Assembly: GCF_000379765.1 (NCBI RefSeq)
Contig: NZ_KB903454.1
Coordinates: 124,001 to 188,000 of the forward strand
From: Flexithrix dorotheae DSM 6795
Lineage (GTDB): Bacteria; Bacteroidota; Bacteroidia; Cytophagales; Flammeovirgaceae
Direction: 5' to 3'
Length of the DNA stretch: 64,000 nucleotides
Part shown: in pieces, positions 28,126 to 35,747 of the stretch
How the letters are laid out: each line of letters opens with the position of its first letter
Position numbering within the stretch: position 1 is the stretch's first letter
Notes under the pieces: model-generated
Seen by the model: the letters and a program-made list of their open reading frames with translations, nothing else
The model's database searches: none
Told to the model about the DNA's origin: nothing
Translations under genes and position numbers: made by a program

Positions 28126-28165
28126 GTTTCCAACAATCAATTTAACTGATTTGATTGTTGGAAAC
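28126..28165. terminator. Intrinsic terminator between convergent genes
   Basis: A perfect 15-bp stem (GTTTCCAACAATCAA with TTGATTGTTGGAAAC) and 10-nt loop between the permease and the STAS-like gene. T-tracts are weak on the plus strand; a run of A at 28114-28120 serves the minus strand. Confidence 0.7.
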
Positions 28166-28167
28166 TA

Positions 28168-28641
28168 TTATTGTTCAATTTTTTCAGGTTCTCCACTTAC
28201 TTCCTTAAACCATTCATAAGCGTCTTCTTTGGTTTCAAAGGCTTTAATTTTAAGCGATCGGCTTAAGTTTCTGAAAGTTGAAATAATGATTTTCTGTTTA
28301 GAATCAACATATTTGGTTTCAGGCACCATAATCGCCACTTTCAGATTAAATTTTAATGCTCCTACCAACCTGGGAATAAAACTGATCAGGAACCAGGTTT
28401 TAGCCTTAATTGAGTTTTTTTCCAGTTCAATATGATCCAGAATTAAATGATGAACATTTTGGTTTTCAGCAAAAAACAGAAAGTGTTCGTAAGCAAATTT
28501 GAATTCAGGAAACTCAGGTTTACCCTTCCATTTTATGGATAAAAAAGGAGGGTTATCGCCTTGTTCTATAAGGACTTTCGGTTCTTCAAGTATAGAGGTA
28601 GTATCCATGGCTTCTGTTTCTTGGTGGAGCTGTATATCCAT
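28168..28641 (-). CDS. STAS/SpoIIAA-like protein
   Basis: A 157-residue cytosolic protein with an alternating strand and helix pattern. LSIKWKGKPEFPEFKFAYEHFLFFAEN is followed by HLILDHIELEK, LKVAIMVPETKYV and a C-terminal KAFETKEDAYEWFKEV. That end is typical of Bacteroidota STAS-like proteins. A role in signalling or as a partner-switch scaffold is possible, but there is no kinase or phosphatase next to it. A 10-bp inverted repeat just upstream (28656-28682) may be regulatory. Confidence 0.65.
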   Translation of the reverse strand: MDIQLHQETEAMDTTSILEEPKVLIEQGDNPPFLSIKWKGKPEFPEFKFAYEHFLFFAENQNVHHLILDHIELEKNSIKAKTWFLISFIPRLVGALKFNLKVAIMVPETKYVDSKQKIIISTFRNLSRSLKIKAFETKEDAYEWFKEVSGEPEKIEQ

Positions 28642-28655
28642 AAGTTAATTTTTTT

Positions 28656-28682
28656 ATGCTAAAAAACAATGATTTTTAGCAT
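28656..28682. promoter_or_regulatory. Inverted repeat upstream of the STAS-like gene
   Basis: A perfect 10-bp repeat ATGCTAAAAA / TTTTTAGCAT with a 7-nt spacer, 15 nt before the ATG of the minus-strand gene. It could be an operator or a leader hairpin. No T-tract follows on the plus strand. Confidence 0.4.
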
Positions 28683-28941
28683 TCTAGGAAAGAAGAAATC
28701 CAGATGTCACTAAAAAAGTATCTGAAGTTGAAGTTGTAAAGTATTTTTTGAAGAGTGGTTAATAATCTAATACTAAATTTAAATAAGCCTTAAACCCTTA
28801 CTAGAAAAATATGTTTTAATTCCAGGTACAAATATTTAGTTTATGTTCCGCAAATCAATTAAATTTTAGCATTAAAGCGAATTTCACTTTTTGATTGTAG
28901 CAAAAAATAAAAATTTAACCAATAAACAAAATTAGCAAGTA

Positions 28942-30576
28942 ATGAAACTGGAAAAGGAAGCTAATAAAAACCATAAAAATTTAGAAGCTCACTTAAACGA
29001 ACTTTCTGAAAAAAGGGAAAAAGTTTATTTAGGAGGCGGAAATAAAAAAATTGAATCTCAACACAAAAAAGGAAAACTTACCGCAAGAGAAAGAATTGAT
29101 TATCTAAAAGATGATGATGCCTTTTTTATGGAAGTTGGGACTTTTACCGGAGAGGGGATGTACAAAGAATATGGAGGCTGTCCTTCTGGTGGAGTAGTAA
29201 CTGGGATTACCAAAGTCAGTGGTAGAACTTGTGTGGTAGTAGCCAATGATGCCACTGTAAAAGCCGGAGCCTGGTTTCCAATCACAGCCAAAAAAAACCT
29301 GAGAGCTCAGGAAATCTCCATGGAAAATAAACTGCCAATTATCTATCTGGTAGATAGCGCAGGAGTTTTCCTCCCCATGCAGGATGAAATATTTCCAGAC
29401 AAGGAACATTTCGGAAGAATTTTCAGGAATAATGCCATCATGTCTTCGGAGGGAATAGTACAAATCGCAGCAATTATGGGAAGTTGTGTAGCAGGTGGAG
29501 CCTACCTTCCTATCATGTCCGATGAATCTTTGATTGTGGAAGGTACTGGTTCAGTATTCCTAGCCGGTTCCTATCTGGTCAAATCTGCTATTGGAGAAAC
29601 GGTTGATAACGAAACACTTGGCGGGGCCACTACCCACTGTGAAATATCCGGAGTAACTGATTATAAATGTAAAGATGACAAAGATTGCCTGGATACCATT
29701 AAAAAACTAATGGACAAACTAGGCCACCATGAACCAGCTGGTTTTGATAGAATTGAGGCTAAACCTCCCCTTAAAAGTGAAAAGGAACTGCTTGACAAAT
29801 TTCCTTACGACCGGGTAAAGCCTTACGATATGATGGAGATTATTGAAAGATTGGTAGATGAATCGAAATTCGATCATTATAAAGAAGGCTATGGACAGAC
29901 CTTAATTTGTGGCTATGCCCGCATTGATGGCTGGGGGGTAGGCATTATTGCCAACCAGAGAACCATTTCCAAAACCAAAAAAGGAGAAATGCAAATGGGT
30001 GGTGTAATTTACTCAGAATCAGCGGATAAATCAGCCCGGTTTATCATGAATTGTAACCAGAAAAAAATCCCTTTGTTATTCATTCAGGATGTTTCCGGGT
30101 TTATGGTGGGAAGTCGGGCCGAGCATGGAGGAATTATTAAAGATGGAGCTAAAATGGTAAATGCTATGGCAAATTCTACTGTTCCCAAAATCACCCTGAT
30201 TGTAGGAAACTCATATGGTGCCGGAAATTATGCCATGTGTGGAAAGGCCTATGATCCCAGATTTATTTTTGCCTGGCCTACCGCACAAATTGCAGTAATG
30301 AGCGGAGCTTCAGCGGCAAAGACTTTATTGCAAATAAAAGTAGCTTCCTTAAAAGCCAAGGGAAAAGAAATTTCTAAAGAAGATGAACAAAAGCTTTTAA
30401 AAGAAATAGAAGATAAATACAATGAACAGCTTTCCCCATACTATGCAGCCTCAAGACTTTGGGTAGATGAAATTATTTCTCCATTAGAAACCAGAAAAAT
30501 GATTTCTGGAGGTTTGGAAGCCGCCAATCATGCTCCAATTACTAAAAGATTTAATCCCGGAGTAATTCAAACATAA
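28942..30576 (+). CDS. Acyl-CoA carboxylase carboxyltransferase (beta) subunit, methylcrotonyl-CoA-like
   Basis: A 544-residue carboxyltransferase with two crotonase-like halves. The N-half has YGGCPSGGVVTGI, LVDSAGVFLPMQDEIFPDKEHFGR and MGSCVAGGAYLPIMSDE. The C-half has FIQDVSGFMVGSRAEHGGIIKDGAKMV and NSYGAGNYAMCGKAYDPRF. The order and detail are closest to methylcrotonyl-CoA carboxylase beta (leucine degradation), with propionyl-CoA carboxylase as the alternative. It transfers carboxyl from carboxybiotin to an acyl-CoA. No biotin carboxylase or biotin-carrier gene lies nearby, so its alpha subunit must be elsewhere. Confidence 0.9.
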   Translation: MKLEKEANKNHKNLEAHLNELSEKREKVYLGGGNKKIESQHKKGKLTARERIDYLKDDDAFFMEVGTFTGEGMYKEYGGCPSGGVVTGITKVSGRTCVVVANDATVKAGAWFPITAKKNLRAQEISMENKLPIIYLVDSAGVFLPMQDEIFPDKEHFGRIFRNNAIMSSEGIVQIAAIMGSCVAGGAYLPIMSDESLIVEGTGSVFLAGSYLVKSAIGETVDNETLGGATTHCEISGVTDYKCKDDKDCLDTIKKLMDKLGHHEPAGFDRIEAKPPLKSEKELLDKFPYDRVKPYDMMEIIERLVDESKFDHYKEGYGQTLICGYARIDGWGVGIIANQRTISKTKKGEMQMGGVIYSESADKSARFIMNCNQKKIPLLFIQDVSGFMVGSRAEHGGIIKDGAKMVNAMANSTVPKITLIVGNSYGAGNYAMCGKAYDPRFIFAWPTAQIAVMSGASAAKTLLQIKVASLKAKGKEISKEDEQKLLKEIEDKYNEQLSPYYAASRLWVDEIISPLETRKMISGGLEAANHAPITKRFNPGVIQT

Positions 30577-30670
30577 ATCGATAATCCAATATAGGATAAA
30601 ATTTTAATAAATTATTAACTTTAAAGCAGGCATTAAATCCTTATAATCAAGAAGTGCCAAATTCGAATTA

Positions 30671-30833
30671 AGAGCATGTTTAAATTTTACGTATTTCGCT
30701 GCAAATGCCCATTTCAGGAACCTGGTTTCAAAATAAAATTTGTAAATAGCGCTGCTATTGAAAAATTTTCTTGTTTCACGAGAACCCTAAACTGAACATT
30801 TTCGCTTGAAAAATTAAATTTTAAACAAGCCTA
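30671..30833. repeat. Structured intergenic element with inverted ends (MITE/REP-like candidate)
   Basis: Imperfect terminal inverted repeats GCATGTTTAAATTTT (30674-30688) and AAATTTTAAACAAGC (30816-30830) enclose a central hairpin, AATAGC-GCT-GCTATT, itself flanked by AAAATTT and AAATTTT. The whole occupies most of the gap between the carboxylase and serC and is non-coding. Whether it is repeated elsewhere cannot be told from one window. Confidence 0.45.
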
Positions 30834-30856
30834 ACATAAATTTATACTAACAAATA

Positions 30857-31936
30857 ATGGGAAGAGTATTTAATTTTTCTGCGGGGCCTGCAATGTTGCC
30901 GCTTGAAGTGCTTGAAAAAGCCAAAAATGAAATGACTGATTACCAGGGTAGCGGAATGTCAGTAATGGAGATGAGTCATCGATCGAAAGTATTTATGGAA
31001 ATTGCTGAAAATGCAAAATCCAAACTAATTGAATTGATGGGAATTCCAGCCAATTATAAAGTATTGTTTTTACAAGGCGGAGCCTCTTCGCAGTTTGCCA
31101 TGGTACCCCTCAACCTTTTTTCAGAAAAGAAAAAAGCAGATATTGTAAATACCGGGGCTTGGTCGAAAAAAGCAATTGCCGAAGCCAAAAGATATGGGAA
31201 TGTAAACGTAGTGGCTTCTTCCGAAGACAAAACCTTTTCGTATATCCCTGAACTTTCAGCCGAAATGTTTGATCAGGATGCAGATTATGCACATATCACG
31301 ACTAACAATACCATTTACGGAACATTATTTCCAGGTCTTCCAGAAGTTGGGAATGTACCCTTGGTAGCCGATATGTCATCCAATATTCTATCACAGGAAT
31401 ATGATGTTTCTAAGTTTGGAATTATCTATGCGGGGGCTCAGAAAAACATTGGGCCAGCTGGATTGACCATTGTAATCATTCGGGAAGATTTAATTGGAAA
31501 AGCACTGGATTTCACCCCTACCATGCTCAATTATAAAACCCATGCCGACAATGATTCCATGTTCAATACTCCTCCTTGTTATTCCATTTACATGGCAGGT
31601 CTGGTATTCGAGTGGGCATTGGAAAAGGGAGGTCTAAAAAGCATCGAAAAAATCAATAAAGAAAAAGCCGGGTTGCTTTATAATTATCTGGATAGTTCCA
31701 GCCTTTTTAAAGCCACTGTGGAGCCAAAATTCAGGTCATTAATGAACGTGCCTTTTGTAACCGGAAATGATGAGCTGGATGCCAAATTCATTTCAGAGGC
31801 CGCTGCCAATAACCTAACTACCCTAAAAGGACATCGATCAGTTGGAGGCATGAGAGCCAGTATTTACAATTCCATGCCCATGGAAGGCGTAAAAGCGTTG
31901 GTGGACTTCATGAAGGATTTTGAAAGCAGGAATTAA
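30857..31936 (+). CDS. serC: Phosphoserine aminotransferase
   Basis: A 359-residue PLP aminotransferase that converts 3-phosphohydroxypyruvate to phosphoserine and also acts in pyridoxal phosphate synthesis. Family marks are the start VFNFSAGPAMLPLEVLE, the LQGGASSQFAMVPLNL patch and the Schiff-base lysine K196 (YAGAQKNIGPAG). The length is normal. It is followed by serA and DUF1015 on the same strand, the common Bacteroidota serine cluster, but two hairpins and a possible promoter lie before serA. Confidence 0.96.
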   Translation: MGRVFNFSAGPAMLPLEVLEKAKNEMTDYQGSGMSVMEMSHRSKVFMEIAENAKSKLIELMGIPANYKVLFLQGGASSQFAMVPLNLFSEKKKADIVNTGAWSKKAIAEAKRYGNVNVVASSEDKTFSYIPELSAEMFDQDADYAHITTNNTIYGTLFPGLPEVGNVPLVADMSSNILSQEYDVSKFGIIYAGAQKNIGPAGLTIVIIREDLIGKALDFTPTMLNYKTHADNDSMFNTPPCYSIYMAGLVFEWALEKGGLKSIEKINKEKAGLLYNYLDSSSLFKATVEPKFRSLMNVPFVTGNDELDAKFISEAAANNLTTLKGHRSVGGMRASIYNSMPMEGVKALVDFMKDFESRN

Positions 31937-31955
31937 TAATTAATATGGAAATTCT

Positions 31956-32019
31956 GGCACAAGGTAAAGATATAAGGTCTTCCTTGTGCCTTCCAAATAA
32001 GCACCCTGTGCTCTTATTT
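31956..32019 (+). terminator. Two adjacent hairpins between serC and serA
   Basis: A perfect 9-bp stem GGCACAAGG / CCTTGTGCC (31956-31964, 31982-31990) and then AAATAAGCAC / GTGCTCTTATTT with a 2-nt bulge (31995-32019). Neither has a proper T-tract, so they may be weak terminators, mRNA-processing or stability structures. Confidence 0.45.
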
Positions 32020-32050
32020 CCGAGAAACAATAATCTCTCTATCAGTCTTT

Positions 32051-32079
32051 TATGGCAAAATAATAAACGGTTAATTTTG
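32051..32079 (+). promoter_or_regulatory. Candidate serA promoter
   Basis: A perfect -7 box TAATTTTG (TAnnTTTG) at 32072-32079 lies about 68 nt before the serA start. No good TTG is found at the -33 position, so support is partial. Confidence 0.4.
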
Positions 32080-32146
32080 AATTACAACTTAAAATTCCAT
32101 TGAACGACTACCACTAACTATCCCAAGATAAACTTAACTGGTAAAC

Positions 32147-33334
32147 TTGAAAATGTTTAAGATTCAAACGATCAATAAAATTTCCCCAAGTGGGCTACAA
32201 AAATTTCCCCTGGATCAATATGAAGTAGCCTCCGAATTTTCCTCCCCCGATGCCATCTTGGTAAGAAGCGCCAAAATGCATGATTTGGCATTTCCAAAAA
32301 CGCTAAAAGCCATTGCCAGAGCCGGAGCTGGTGTCAATAATATTCCCATAGAAAAATGTACTGAAGATGGAATCGTAGTTTTTAATACTCCCGGAGCCAA
32401 TGCCAATGCAGTGAAGGAACTGGTACTTACCGGCCTATTACTTTCATCCAGAAAAATCCCCGATGGCATTTCCTGGGCAAAGGAACTAGTGGGAAAAGGA
32501 GATGAAGTGGGCAAACTGGTGGAAAAAGGAAAATCCAACTTTGCCGGACCGGAAATTCTGGGAAAGACCCTGGGAGTAGTAGGTCTGGGGGCTATTGGCA
32601 TGCTGGTAGCCAACGCTGCTGAAGCCCTGGGTATGAAGGTTTTAGGCTACGATCCCTATATTTCCGTTGATTCGGCATGGGCATTATCCCAGAAGGTAAA
32701 AAAAGCAAAAAGCCTTGATCATTTATTAAGCCAATCAGACTATCTCACTCTTCATGTTCCTTTGCTCGATAGCACCAAAGGATTTCTCAATAAGGAGAAG
32801 TTTGAAATAATGAAACCTGGCATCAGAATTTTGAACTTTGCCAGAGGAGGTTTGTTAAATAAACGAGATTTGTTTTCCGCTTTGGAATCGGGAAAAGTTG
32901 CCCGATTTGTGACTGATTTTCCCGATGAAGATTTATTAAAAAATGACAAAATCATTTGTTTACCACATTTGGGAGCATCCACTCCCGAATCAGAATCTAA
33001 TTGTGCCATAATGGCCGTGGACCAACTAAAAGATTTTTTAGAGAACGGAAATATTAAAAATTCAGTTAATTTCCCGGAAGCAGAAATGCCAAGAAACGGT
33101 GGAGCCCGATTGATCATTGCTAATAAAAACATTCCCAACATGGTAGGGCAAATCACCACTGTGCTGGCAAAGGAAAATGTAAATATTGAAGATTTATTAA
33201 ATAAACACCGAGGCAATCTGGCCTACAATATTATTGATGTGAACAAACCATTAAATGAGAGCCAGATGGAAGCCTTAAACAGTATTGAAGGTATAATTAT
33301 GAGTAGATTGCTACCTCAAAAACTTAAAGCTTAA
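32147..33334 (+). CDS. serA: D-3-phosphoglycerate dehydrogenase
   Basis: A 395-residue NAD-dependent dehydrogenase, first step of serine synthesis. The cofactor loop is GVVGLGAIGMLVA (about 143-155), catalytic Arg is R233 (NFARGG) and catalytic His is H274 (CLPHLGASTPESE). A C-terminal ACT domain (about 322-395, from RLIIANKNIPNMVGQITTVL) suggests serine feedback control. The start at 32147 gives MKMFKIQ; an in-frame ATG two codons later is equally possible. It lies 24 nt before the DUF1015 gene, likely cotranscribed. Confidence 0.95.
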   Translation: MKMFKIQTINKISPSGLQKFPLDQYEVASEFSSPDAILVRSAKMHDLAFPKTLKAIARAGAGVNNIPIEKCTEDGIVVFNTPGANANAVKELVLTGLLLSSRKIPDGISWAKELVGKGDEVGKLVEKGKSNFAGPEILGKTLGVVGLGAIGMLVANAAEALGMKVLGYDPYISVDSAWALSQKVKKAKSLDHLLSQSDYLTLHVPLLDSTKGFLNKEKFEIMKPGIRILNFARGGLLNKRDLFSALESGKVARFVTDFPDEDLLKNDKIICLPHLGASTPESESNCAIMAVDQLKDFLENGNIKNSVNFPEAEMPRNGGARLIIANKNIPNMVGQITTVLAKENVNIEDLLNKHRGNLAYNIIDVNKPLNESQMEALNSIEGIIMSRLLPQKLKA

Positions 33335-33358
33335 ACCAAGAAAAACCTAATCAAAAAA

Positions 33359-34603
33359 ATGGCAAAAATTAAAGCATTTAAAGGAGTACGACCAATACCA
33401 GAAAAAGCTATCCAGGTGGCTTCCAGACCATACGATGTGATGAATACCGCTGAAGCCAGAGATGAAGCCAAAGGCAATCAATATAGTTTTTTAAATGTGG
33501 TAAAACCGGAAATATCATTCCCCGATGGACATGATCCTTATGCGGAAGAAATCTATCAGAAAGGCAAGGAAAACTATCAGAAAATGGTAGATGAAGGGGT
33601 ATTAATTCAGGACCAGAAAGATTGTTTGTATTTGTACAGAATAACTGCAGAAACCCATTCGCAGGTAGGTTATGTAGCCTGTGCAGCCATAGATGATTAT
33701 TTTAACAATGTCATCAAAAAACACGAACTGACCCGGCCGGATAAAGAAGCAGACCGAAAAAAACATGTTCGTGTGGGAATGATGAATGCAGAACCGGTAT
33801 TTTTTGCTTATCCTAATCAAAAAGCACTGGATGAAATAGCCGATAAAATAGTTTCCCAGACACCGGAATATAATTTTGTGGCTGAAGATGGTGTGCAACA
33901 TGAGTTTTGGGTAATTGAGGATGAAACGATTATCACTCAAATTATTCAGGAATTTGAAAAACTACCTGCCACTTATGTTGCAGACGGGCACCACAGAACT
34001 GCGGCTGCAGCTTTGGTAGGAAAAGACCTTAAAGAAGAAAACCCAAATCATACCGGAGATGAAGAGTATAATTATTTCCTGGCAGTGCATTTCCCTGATA
34101 ATCAATTACAAATTATAGATTATAACCGTGTGGTAAAAGATTTGAATGGCCTTGCCCCAGTGGATTTTGTAGATAAACTCAAAACTAAATTTGTGGTAGA
34201 GAAAAAGGGAAGGGAAATTTTTAAGCCAACGGAATTACATACTTTTGGAATGTATTTGGGAGGTAATTGGTATTCCCTGAAAGCAAAACCGGGAACGTTT
34301 GATGATGCTGATCCTATTGGCGTTTTAGATGTGACCATTTTATCAGAACAGATTTTAAAACCAGTTTTAGGTATTTTTAATTTAAGAACTGATAAACGGA
34401 TTGAATTTGTGGGAGGAGGTAGAGGTTTGGGAGAGCTTGAAAAAAGAGTAGATTCAGGAGAAATGAAAGTGGCCTTTGCCCTATTCCCGGTTTCCATGAA
34501 GCAACTCATCGACATAGCCGACAGTGGGAAAATAATGCCTCCAAAAGTAACCTGGTTCGAACCAAAACTAAGAAGCGGATTAGTCACGCATTTGCTGAGT
34601 TGA
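33359..34603 (+). CDS. DUF1015-family protein of the serine cluster
   Basis: A 414-residue cytosolic protein of DUF1015. Typical segments are the start KAFKGVRPIPEKAIQVASRPYDV, the conserved YVADGHHRTAAAALVG (about 205-220) and GGRGLGELEKRVDSGE near the end. Its biochemical role is not established. Its steady neighbourhood with serA and serC suggests work in serine or phosphoserine metabolism; no phosphoserine phosphatase (serB) is in this cluster. Gap to serA is only 24 nt. Confidence 0.9.
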   Translation: MAKIKAFKGVRPIPEKAIQVASRPYDVMNTAEARDEAKGNQYSFLNVVKPEISFPDGHDPYAEEIYQKGKENYQKMVDEGVLIQDQKDCLYLYRITAETHSQVGYVACAAIDDYFNNVIKKHELTRPDKEADRKKHVRVGMMNAEPVFFAYPNQKALDEIADKIVSQTPEYNFVAEDGVQHEFWVIEDETIITQIIQEFEKLPATYVADGHHRTAAAALVGKDLKEENPNHTGDEEYNYFLAVHFPDNQLQIIDYNRVVKDLNGLAPVDFVDKLKTKFVVEKKGREIFKPTELHTFGMYLGGNWYSLKAKPGTFDDADPIGVLDVTILSEQILKPVLGIFNLRTDKRIEFVGGGRGLGELEKRVDSGEMKVAFALFPVSMKQLIDIADSGKIMPPKVTWFEPKLRSGLVTHLLS

Positions 34604-34618
34604 TGGAAAATTAAATGC

Positions 34619-34656
34619 AAAGTTTGTAGCTGGGAATCCTGAAAGTTACAAACTTT
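34619..34656. repeat. Inverted repeat after the DUF1015 gene
   Basis: A perfect 10-bp repeat AAAGTTTGTA / TACAAACTTT with an 18-nt spacer, 15 nt past the DUF1015 stop codon. It shares the TTACAAAC core with the direct repeats at 34671 and 35685, so it may be part of the same repeat family rather than only a terminator. Confidence 0.5.
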
Positions 34657-34670
34657 CATTTATTAGTTAG

Positions 34671-34704
34671 GTCCAGGTTACAAACCGGAACTAGCGTGAG
34701 TTCC
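34671..34704. repeat. Short interspersed repeat, copy 1
   Basis: GTCCAGGTTACAAACC (34671-34686) is followed by the inverted repeat GGAACT-AGCGTG-AGTTCC (34687-34704). The 16-bp first part recurs exactly at 35685-35700 on the other side of the 34707-35495 gene. Confidence 0.6.
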
Positions 34705-34706
34705 AG

Positions 34707-35495
34707 CTATTTACGTTTACGTGGTTTCTTCTTCCTTATCACCGAAGCTGGATGCCAAAAACCTTTTTTAAACTTTCCACTATTCTTTTGTTGGGTATAT
34801 ATTCTTTTATCATTTTTTACCAAAAATTTCTTTTGCCTTAACTGCCCATCTTGATAATAGTTTGAATATATATTTAATATTAGATGATTAGAAGTTGAAT
34901 CTTTTATTTGAAATTCTCTTGTACCATAAAGTTCATAACAACCAATGAAAATACTTTCCAATTTTTCAGATGGTTTTGAGATCGTTATGGTATTTTTAAG
35001 GCTGATTATTTCTGGTGGAATATAACCAGCAAAGGCACATCTGGTTGTATAATCCCTAGAAACCCTTGTTCTGCTTTTTTTCTTAAAATTATTGAAAGCA
35101 AAATCGAGCCTATCCACCTCAACCGTATCATTAATAGTTAATTTTCCCTCATTGTCAAAATACCTTTTTATATGGTTAAAAGTCAATATTAAACTGGTAT
35201 CACTCTCAATTTTCTTTTCCTGGAAATCAGTTTCAATAAAGGGTTTTTCCTCCAGATGTGGGTTGAGTATAATAGTGTCCCCTGAAATGATCCATTTGCC
35301 TTTTTCCTTAAAATACTCAATTCGATTAAAAGAAGGATGTATAGAGGAAGCATATGTAAAAGAAGAATCAGGTTCAATAACTAATAAAACTCTTGAAAAT
35401 AGTTCATCATAAGAATATTTCCCAATTAAATTTCTTGTCTGGCCAAAGCATATGATTCCCCAAAAGTTAAATATGATTGCAAAAATAATTTTCAT
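34707..35495 (-). CDS. Hypothetical secreted protein
   Basis: A 262-residue protein with a short signal peptide (IIFAIIFNFWGIICFGQ). The first half (GKYSYDELFSRVLLVIEPDSSF ... GKWIISGDTIILNP) has the look of a small beta-barrel or lipocalin-like fold reporting on conditional output. The end is strongly basic (RKKKPRKRK). I do not recognise a family. The gene is bracketed by two copies of a 16-bp repeat, which could mark past insertion, but it has no mobile-element genes. Confidence 0.65.
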   Translation of the reverse strand: MKIIFAIIFNFWGIICFGQTRNLIGKYSYDELFSRVLLVIEPDSSFTYASSIHPSFNRIEYFKEKGKWIISGDTIILNPHLEEKPFIETDFQEKKIESDTSLILTFNHIKRYFDNEGKLTINDTVEVDRLDFAFNNFKKKSRTRVSRDYTTRCAFAGYIPPEIISLKNTITISKPSEKLESIFIGCYELYGTREFQIKDSTSNHLILNIYSNYYQDGQLRQKKFLVKNDKRIYTQQKNSGKFKKGFWHPASVIRKKKPRKRK

Positions 35496-35684
35496 TTTTT
35501 AATGATTTATTTATCGAATTCTGATTTAAGAATAATTACAATGGATTGGTTAACCCATCTAATAAACCCCTTTGCAAAACTGGAATATTAAGCAGTTTTT
35601 GAGTCGCTGAAATTCTGAACAAGCCATACCAAAAACTCACCGAAGTCTCAGACTTCTCCAAAATACTTCTAATCTAATAATTAA

Positions 35685-35712
35685 GTCCAGGTTACAAACC
35701 TGAACCAGCAGG
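35685..35712. repeat. Short interspersed repeat, copy 2
   Basis: GTCCAGGTTACAAACC at 35685-35700, identical to copy 1 at 34671-34686, followed by the diverged tail TGAACCAGCAGG in place of GGAACTAGCGTG. Confidence 0.6.
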
Positions 35713-35747
35713 AAAAATAAACTTTTAACTTAAACTACTGGCTTAAG

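Noticed and set aside
32752-33216. 154-codon minus-strand frame
   Set aside because: Antisense to serA, whose dehydrogenase and ACT motifs are intact.
34120-34659. 179-codon minus-strand frame
   Set aside because: Antisense to the DUF1015 gene, Ser/Pro-rich, with no signal or domain.
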